This document shows, one piece after another, positions 35,237 to 39,305 of a stretch of 39,305 nucleotides of DNA. The stretch is taken from NCBI GenBank assembly GCA_947467385.1, contig CANIHJ010000008.1, positions 1 to 39,305 of the forward strand. Reading direction: 5' to 3'. This stretch comes from Deltaproteobacteria bacterium. Lineage in GTDB: Bacteria > Bdellovibrionota_C > UBA2361 > OMII01. Position 1 is the first letter of the stretch; each line of letters begins with the position of its first letter. A model generated the notes under the pieces. That model made no database searches. It was given only the letters and a program-made list of their open reading frames with translations, and was not told the origin of the DNA. The position numbers and the translations under genes were made by a program.

Positions 35237-37323
35237 TCCTCAATCGACGTCTTAGCCTGGGCCTCCTGAGAGCTCTTCTCAAGGCTCGAGTCCCCGCCGG
35301 TAAATCGCTGGTCGACCTGTTCCTCGCGGGCCTCAATCTTTGACTCGTTGAAGGACTGGTTCGCCCCAAGCCCTGGTCCGGGGTCTCGGTCTGAGAAGCC
35401 GCCTTCCTTCGGCGGCGCGTTGCGATCGGGCATCGCGGAGCGATCGCCGGAACTGTCGCGCTTGCCATCTTTCTTGCTTGAAGACTCCGGGCTCTCCTGC
35501 GGCTTGTCGCTGTTAGATGCCTGTCCTTCCTGTGAGGTAGCCTCGTCCCCTACCCCATCATCTTTTTTTTGCTCGGTAGGGCTGCCTTGTTGGGCGCTGC
35601 TCTGTGCGTCCTTGGTGTTGCCCTGCTCCTCTTTCTTTGAGCGGCTCTCTCCACTTTGCTCGCCAGAGCCCTTCTGGTTCTGCTTATCGGATTGGGAACG
35701 GGTTGAGCTTTGTGCCCCTGCTCCCTTCTCGCCACTTTTGTCACCCTGGGGCTGTGATTTGCCCTGCCCCTCTTTTCCCTGCTGCGTCTGCTCCTTCTGG
35801 GTGCCGGCAGAAGATGAGCCATCTGCCTGCTCTTTTTGCTGCTCCTGGTCGAGTTGCTGCTCTAGCTGGTTGAGTGCGCTGCTGAGCTTCTCAAGGTCCT
35901 GTTGAGATGAATCTCCCTTAGCTGCACGCCCTGAGCCCTGCGACTGGCCCTGAGAGCCGCCCTCGCCGCCCTGCGAGGAGCTACTTTCGCTTCCCTGCTC
36001 GCCGCGCTCCGAGCGAGAGCCTCCAGGTTTTTTCTCTCCGCCCTCCTTGCCGCCAGAGCCGCTGCCTTGAGAGGCGCCATCTCCCTGCCCTTGCCCCTCG
36101 CCCTTGCTTTCATCGGTGCCAGGTTTCTGTCCGCCCTTGCCCTTGCCGTCACCCGAGCCTTCGCCCTGTGAGCCTTGGCCCTGTGAACCTCCGCCTTGCT
36201 GCTCCTGCTGCGAATCGCCCGAGGCTGACTGCTCTCCGTCGCCAGATTGGGAACCGCCGCCTCCTTGCGACTCCTTCTCCTGTGTCCCCTGCTCGCTCCT
36301 TGAGCCGCCATCTTTGTTGCTGTTGCCCGAATCTTCCTTGGGTGCCCCCGATCCGGAGCCACCCTGTTCGCCCTGCTTCTCATTCTGTTGTTTGTCGCCG
36401 CTCGATTGGGAGCTTTCGTTGTTGTCTTGCGGCGGCGGCTTCCCGCCCGTCGTATCGTTGCTGCGCTCCTCCTGCGCAGATGGCTGCTTCTGCTGCTCCT
36501 GGCGCTGCGCTGAAGGCACCTTCGGTTTCGGTGTCGGCGTGGGAGGCTGGCCCTTTGAGGAAGCCGGTTGCTGCGGAACGTTACGGGCTGGCCGCGAGGC
36601 CTGCTCATTTTTGAGAATGGTATCAACGTCATCACCGCGCCCGCCCATTTCGCTCAGCGCCTGTGATACCTCGTCGCGCGTGCGATTAAGCTCATCTCGC
36701 AGCTGCTCAACGTTCTCCGGGGCTTCCCGTATGGCCTCGACGAGATTGAGAGCCTGCTCTCGCAGTGGCGCGGGCAGTGACGGGTTTTCTGAGACGATCG
36801 ATTCGATGTTGTCGGCTATTGCGAACTGGGGCGGCACCGGACGGAAGGTGACAAGCAGCAGGAAGACCGCAGCAAGAAGGGGGGTCAGGATGCGCGCCCG
36901 GCGCTCTGACGGCGAGAGCGTGAGAGGGGCTATCTCTTGCGCGGGCGGGGCCGACACAAGGATGGCGGAGAGCTGGTGGGCGATAAGCTGGGCATGAGGC
37001 CCGCCGCCCTGGTCGGTGGAAGCCTGAAGGTGCAAGAGCGCGCCGACTCGATCGCCGGTCGGGAGGGTCCTGTCGAGGAGGAGCGCTGCCTCAGCGGCAG
37101 AAACAGAGAGGGGTCGGACGGCGTCCCTAAAGACTGCGGCGAGGCAGGCCACAACGAGCGCGCAGGCGCCGAGGGCGATGCCTGGTGGGTAGAGGGCGAC
37201 GGAAACTGCGATGACGGCGGCGCCGCACGCGGCTGTGGTGCCGATCAGTACGAGCGCGATTCTGCGGTTGCGCGCTTCGCGCGCCATGACATCAAGTAGC
37301 AGCTTGGAGATTGGATGCTCCAT
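35155..37323 (-). CDS. DUF4175-like membrane protein with very long low-complexity region
   Basis: A 722-residue protein. Residues 1-170 carry three hydrophobic segments (about 22-45, 47-66, 146-161) and a soluble part with LLLDRTLPTGDRVGALLHL, typical of the DUF4175-type partners of MoxR operons. Residues ~245-660 are almost wholly Gln, Gly, Ser, Lys, Glu and Asp (e.g. GGGSQGQGSQGEGSGDG), broken by one coiled-coil island (DLEKLSSALNQLEQQLDQEQ, ~475). The end, QPIPLEYRDLLK, is a conserved-looking tail. Seven bp after mltG, same strand. The disordered part may span the periplasm or bind the VWA partners; that is inference. Its 3' end is duplicated (copies A and B). Confidence 0.85.
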   Translation of the reverse strand: MEHPISKLLLDVMAREARNRRIALVLIGTTAACGAAVIAVSVALYPPGIALGACALVVACLAAVFRDAVRPLSVSAAEAALLLDRTLPTGDRVGALLHLQASTDQGGGPHAQLIAHQLSAILVSAPPAQEIAPLTLSPSERRARILTPLLAAVFLLLVTFRPVPPQFAIADNIESIVSENPSLPAPLREQALNLVEAIREAPENVEQLRDELNRTRDEVSQALSEMGGRGDDVDTILKNEQASRPARNVPQQPASSKGQPPTPTPKPKVPSAQRQEQQKQPSAQEERSNDTTGGKPPPQDNNESSQSSGDKQQNEKQGEQGGSGSGAPKEDSGNSNKDGGSRSEQGTQEKESQGGGGSQSGDGEQSASGDSQQEQQGGGSQGQGSQGEGSGDGKGKGGQKPGTDESKGEGQGQGDGASQGSGSGGKEGGEKKPGGSRSERGEQGSESSSSQGGEGGSQGQSQGSGRAAKGDSSQQDLEKLSSALNQLEQQLDQEQQKEQADGSSSAGTQKEQTQQGKEGQGKSQPQGDKSGEKGAGAQSSTRSQSDKQNQKGSGEQSGESRSKKEEQGNTKDAQSSAQQGSPTEQKKDDGVGDEATSQEGQASNSDKPQESPESSSKKDGKRDSSGDRSAMPDRNAPPKEGGFSDRDPGPGLGANQSFNESKIEAREEQVDQRFTGGDSSLEKSSQEAQAKTSIEDLTIAKPKSSVQRGEQPIPLEYRDLLK

Positions 37324-37330
37324 ATCTGCG

Positions 37331-38383
37331 CTACGGAACCGGGGTGGAGGTGGGGGCCTCGGTTGGTGCCGAAGCGCCGCCGCCGCGCTGGAACTCGTTC
37401 ACCGCATTGTTGTGGTCAAAGAGTGTATCAGAGAAGACGTGACGGCCCTTTCCGTTTCCGACGAAGTAGAGATAGCTGGACCGCTCTGGAAAAAGCGTTG
37501 CGCTGAGCGCACTGCGGCCTGGGTTCGAGATCGGCCCAGGAGGGAGACCAGGGATGACGTAGGTGTTGTACGGCGTCGGGCGCTGCAGATCTTCCTTTGT
37601 TATGTTTCCGTTGAAGTTTTCGATCCCGTAGATAACTGTCGGGTCTGCCTGGAGCTTCATCCCTAGCTGCAGGCGGTTGAAGAAAACACCCGCTATTTTC
37701 GGCTGCTCATCGACGTTCCCAGACTCTTTCTCGACGATCGAGGCAAGAGTCACGACCTCGTGCCTTGAGCGACCAACAAGCCTGAGGCGATCCTCCCATT
37801 CGGGCGACCAGTGGGAGTCAAACTGCCCCTTCATTGCGGTGATGACCTTTCTTGCAGGGGTGTTGCGGGGAAATTGGTACGTCTCGGGGAAGAGGTACCC
37901 CTCAAAAGACGCCGCCGGCACGTTGAGCTGTTTTATGAGCTCCTGGTCGGAGAGCGCCGCGTTGAATTCCGCAGCCGTCGTGATTCCGGCGGCCTCAAAG
38001 AGGGGGCCCATATCAAGAGCGCGTGTGCCCTCCTTGATGGTGGCACGCCGAAGGAGCATCTCGCCCCGAACGATCTTTGCGAGAATCTCTTCAGGGGTCA
38101 TCGACGGAGATAGTTCGTACTCTCCAGCCTTGAGGTCCTTGTCGAGCTCCTTGAATCGGGCGATGGCCCGCAGCGACAGGGCCGTCCGCACGAGACCCTT
38201 GGACTCAAGCTCCTTTGCGAACTCACGGAAGCTCTTCTCTGGAGTGACTTCGATCAGCACCGTTTGGGTGTCCCCTGGCTTGGCAGGGTCCAGAAGGTAG
38301 TATTCCAGCACACGATACGACACGCCGACAACGGCGAGCAGCACGAAGACGTAGAGGAAGGTGAGAGCTATCCTACGCAGCAC
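37331..38383 (-). CDS. mltG: Endolytic murein transglycosylase MltG
   Basis: Cuts nascent peptidoglycan strands, ending glycan chain growth. The 350-residue protein has one N-terminal membrane helix (LTFLYVFVLLAVVGVSY), a LysM-like part (EVTPEKSFREFAKELESKGL), and the catalytic YceG domain with E218 in ASIVEKES, then ADPTVIYG, TPYNTY and PPGPISNPG. The tail is Pro/Thr-rich. It lies 17 bp after ruvX and 7 bp before the DUF4175-like gene, so it belongs to the same operon. The ruvX-mltG pairing is common. Confidence 0.95.
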   Translation of the reverse strand: MLRRIALTFLYVFVLLAVVGVSYRVLEYYLLDPAKPGDTQTVLIEVTPEKSFREFAKELESKGLVRTALSLRAIARFKELDKDLKAGEYELSPSMTPEEILAKIVRGEMLLRRATIKEGTRALDMGPLFEAAGITTAAEFNAALSDQELIKQLNVPAASFEGYLFPETYQFPRNTPARKVITAMKGQFDSHWSPEWEDRLRLVGRSRHEVVTLASIVEKESGNVDEQPKIAGVFFNRLQLGMKLQADPTVIYGIENFNGNITKEDLQRPTPYNTYVIPGLPPGPISNPGRSALSATLFPERSSYLYFVGNGKGRHVFSDTLFDHNNAVNEFQRGGGASAPTEAPTSTPVP

Positions 38384-38400
38384 GGTTAGGGCCTCGGGGT

Positions 38401-38796
38401 TCAGTTACGTTCAAAGTATCGCTCAAGGATAAGGCACGCAGCCAGCGCGTCGACATCCTTTGAGGTGTCGCCTCCCGCCTGCGCCAGGCGCTGGACAGCC
38501 TCCTGCGACGAGAACGACTCATCAACGTATACAATCTTGATCGGGGACCTCTTCGCAAGACGACGAACGAACGACTCGATCGAATCACAGATAGCCGTGC
38601 GGTCCCCGTCAGGCCCCAGAGGCAGCCCAGCCACCAGCAGCGCAGCCTTGCGCTCGTTGATAAGCTTTAAGATCTCCTGCTCTGCCTTGTACTTGGCGCG
38701 CGGCCATACGGCGACTGGGAACGGAATCCGCACCGAGTCATCGGCCACGGCGCAGCCGACTCGTATTGTGCCAATATCAAGAGCGATGACCACCAT
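38401..38796 (-). CDS. ruvX: Holliday junction resolvase-like / rRNA-processing nuclease RuvX (YqgF)
   Basis: RNase H-fold protein involved in 16S rRNA 5' maturation and recombination. The 131-residue protein starts MVVIALDIGTIRVGCA (catalytic Asp in ALDIG), with LLVAGLPLGPDGD, then VYVDESFSSQEA and a final DVDALAACLILERYF (second acidic site). The ATG at 38796 gives the natural YqgF N-terminus; a GTG at 38823 would add nine residues. It is the first gene of the mltG/DUF4175-like/moxR operon. Confidence 0.93.
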   Translation of the reverse strand: MVVIALDIGTIRVGCAVADDSVRIPFPVAVWPRAKYKAEQEILKLINERKAALLVAGLPLGPDGDRTAICDSIESFVRRLAKRSPIKIVYVDESFSSQEAVQRLAQAGGDTSKDVDALAACLILERYFERN

Positions 38797-39305
38797 GGTA
38801 GCAATGAGTATAGCTGGCGGCACGGCTGCTCTCTAGCCCGCTTCGGCCCAGGGCGGAACAATCATGTGCTAAATTCTTCACTTAGGGCGGACGCAACGGT
38901 GCGAAAGCGCCAGAAGGTACAGATTGCCGTCCCAGGAGCCGATCCGCGAGGTAAGCATGCACGTTCCTACGGGCGTGGGGGATACGGATGCCCTCAAGGC
39001 TCTTATGGCCCTCCTGGATTAGTATTATCCCCAGGCCGACAGGCGGGCGGTCGCCCCCAAGGATTTCGCGAAGTCTCTTAAATTGAGTCGCCCGAGCGAG
39101 GAGGCAGATTCGCAGGGCCGTGAGCGGCCAGATGGGAAGGCAAGGCCCCCCCTCGATCAACCCAAGCGTTCCGGGGGCGCACGCGATGCCCCGGGAGTAG
39201 CAGGGACAAAGCGTAGCTGCCCCGGGGCTTGGATTCGCCCATCCGATCGAGCAGGCGCTCGCCCTCGGGGTGCTTGCATGCCGTAAGAACCAGGGGAGGA
39301 GCCAG
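38797..39305. other. Gene-free right end; one interrupted frame and strong hairpin
   Basis: I see no gene I can support here. On the plus strand GAGG precedes an ATG at 38957 by five bases. The frame reads MHVPTGVGDTDALKALMALL then D, a TAG (39020-39022), and continues open as YYPQADRRAVAPKDFAKSL to 39286. That could be a broken gene or chance in GC-rich DNA. CCCCGGG (39189-39195) and CCCGGGG, ~32 bases apart, form a stem with an inner GCAG/CTGC. The minus strand is also open from the edge to 38882 but with shadow-like composition. Sequence beyond the window is needed. Confidence 0.35.

Noticed and set aside
35862-36997. Long frames in other phases of the low-complexity region (257 and 297 codons)
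   Set aside because: They arise from the simple repeated codons of the DUF4175-like gene; their composition is Arg/Ala- or Ser/Cys/Pro-rich and unlike any family.
38880-39305. Possible structured RNA (RNase P RNA, tmRNA, SRP RNA) at the right end
   Set aside because: The conserved cores of these RNAs (e.g. GAGGAAAGTCC of RNase P RNA) are not present on either strand, although the stem is strong.

Overview
This window reads as a chromosomal segment of a diderm (Gram-negative) bacterium that spans the replication-origin neighbourhood. Evidence for an outer membrane is the Mla lipid-transport operon and several signal peptides. Moderately high GC, the gene set (dnaA, dnaN, recF, gyrB, atpB, atpE, PcrA-type helicase, RuvX, MltG) and the protein style suggest a delta-like lineage (Bdellovibrionota, Myxococcota or SAR324-type). 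The phylum cannot be fixed from sequence reading alone. No rRNA, tRNA, CRISPR array, intact transposase or integrase was found.

Left part (1-9.2 kb): the tail of an RluA-type pseudouridine synthase, a biotin carboxylase and trxB, followed by the origin block. dnaA, dnaN and recF run leftward; atpB, atpE and gyrB run rightward. DnaA-box clusters lie in the dnaA-dnaN gap (5.13-5.51 kb) and again between atpE and gyrB (8.75-8.9 kb). This looks like a bipartite origin with two ATP synthase genes inside it. Gene directions on both sides point away from this block, as expected for leading-strand genes.

Middle (9.2-25.6 kb): gyrB, a 35-residue very basic protein gene with its own terminator, an orphan coiled-coil protein, a glycerophosphodiesterase-like lipoprotein, and a GT-C membrane glycosyltransferase. 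Next is a leftward operon rlmE-mlaE-mlaF-mlaD-mlaC-rnhA (rRNA methylation, phospholipid transport to or from the outer membrane, RNase HI). Then come a small orphan with tandem promoters, a PcrA/UvrD helicase, a second GT-C-like membrane protein, a small conserved protein, and a translationally coupled pair of a nucleoside deoxyribosyltransferase-like protein and a ribokinase-like kinase.

Right part (25.7-38.8 kb): a long leftward operon ruvX - mltG - large low-complexity membrane protein (DUF4175-like) - moxR - DUF58 - BatA-like VWA - double-VWA protein. It is the MoxR/VWA chaperone type of system, probably acting at the cell envelope. It is interrupted between the DUF4175-like gene and moxR by about 2.9 kb of foreign-looking DNA. 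That insert is flanked by imperfect direct repeats of about 140 bp, each copying the 3' end of the DUF4175-like gene and its downstream flank. It carries a phenylacetate-CoA-ligase-like enzyme, a secreted protein built of repeats, a near-consensus promoter and a decayed non-coding stretch. This is the most unusual structure in the window.

The last 0.5 kb (38.8-39.3 kb) has no gene I can support.
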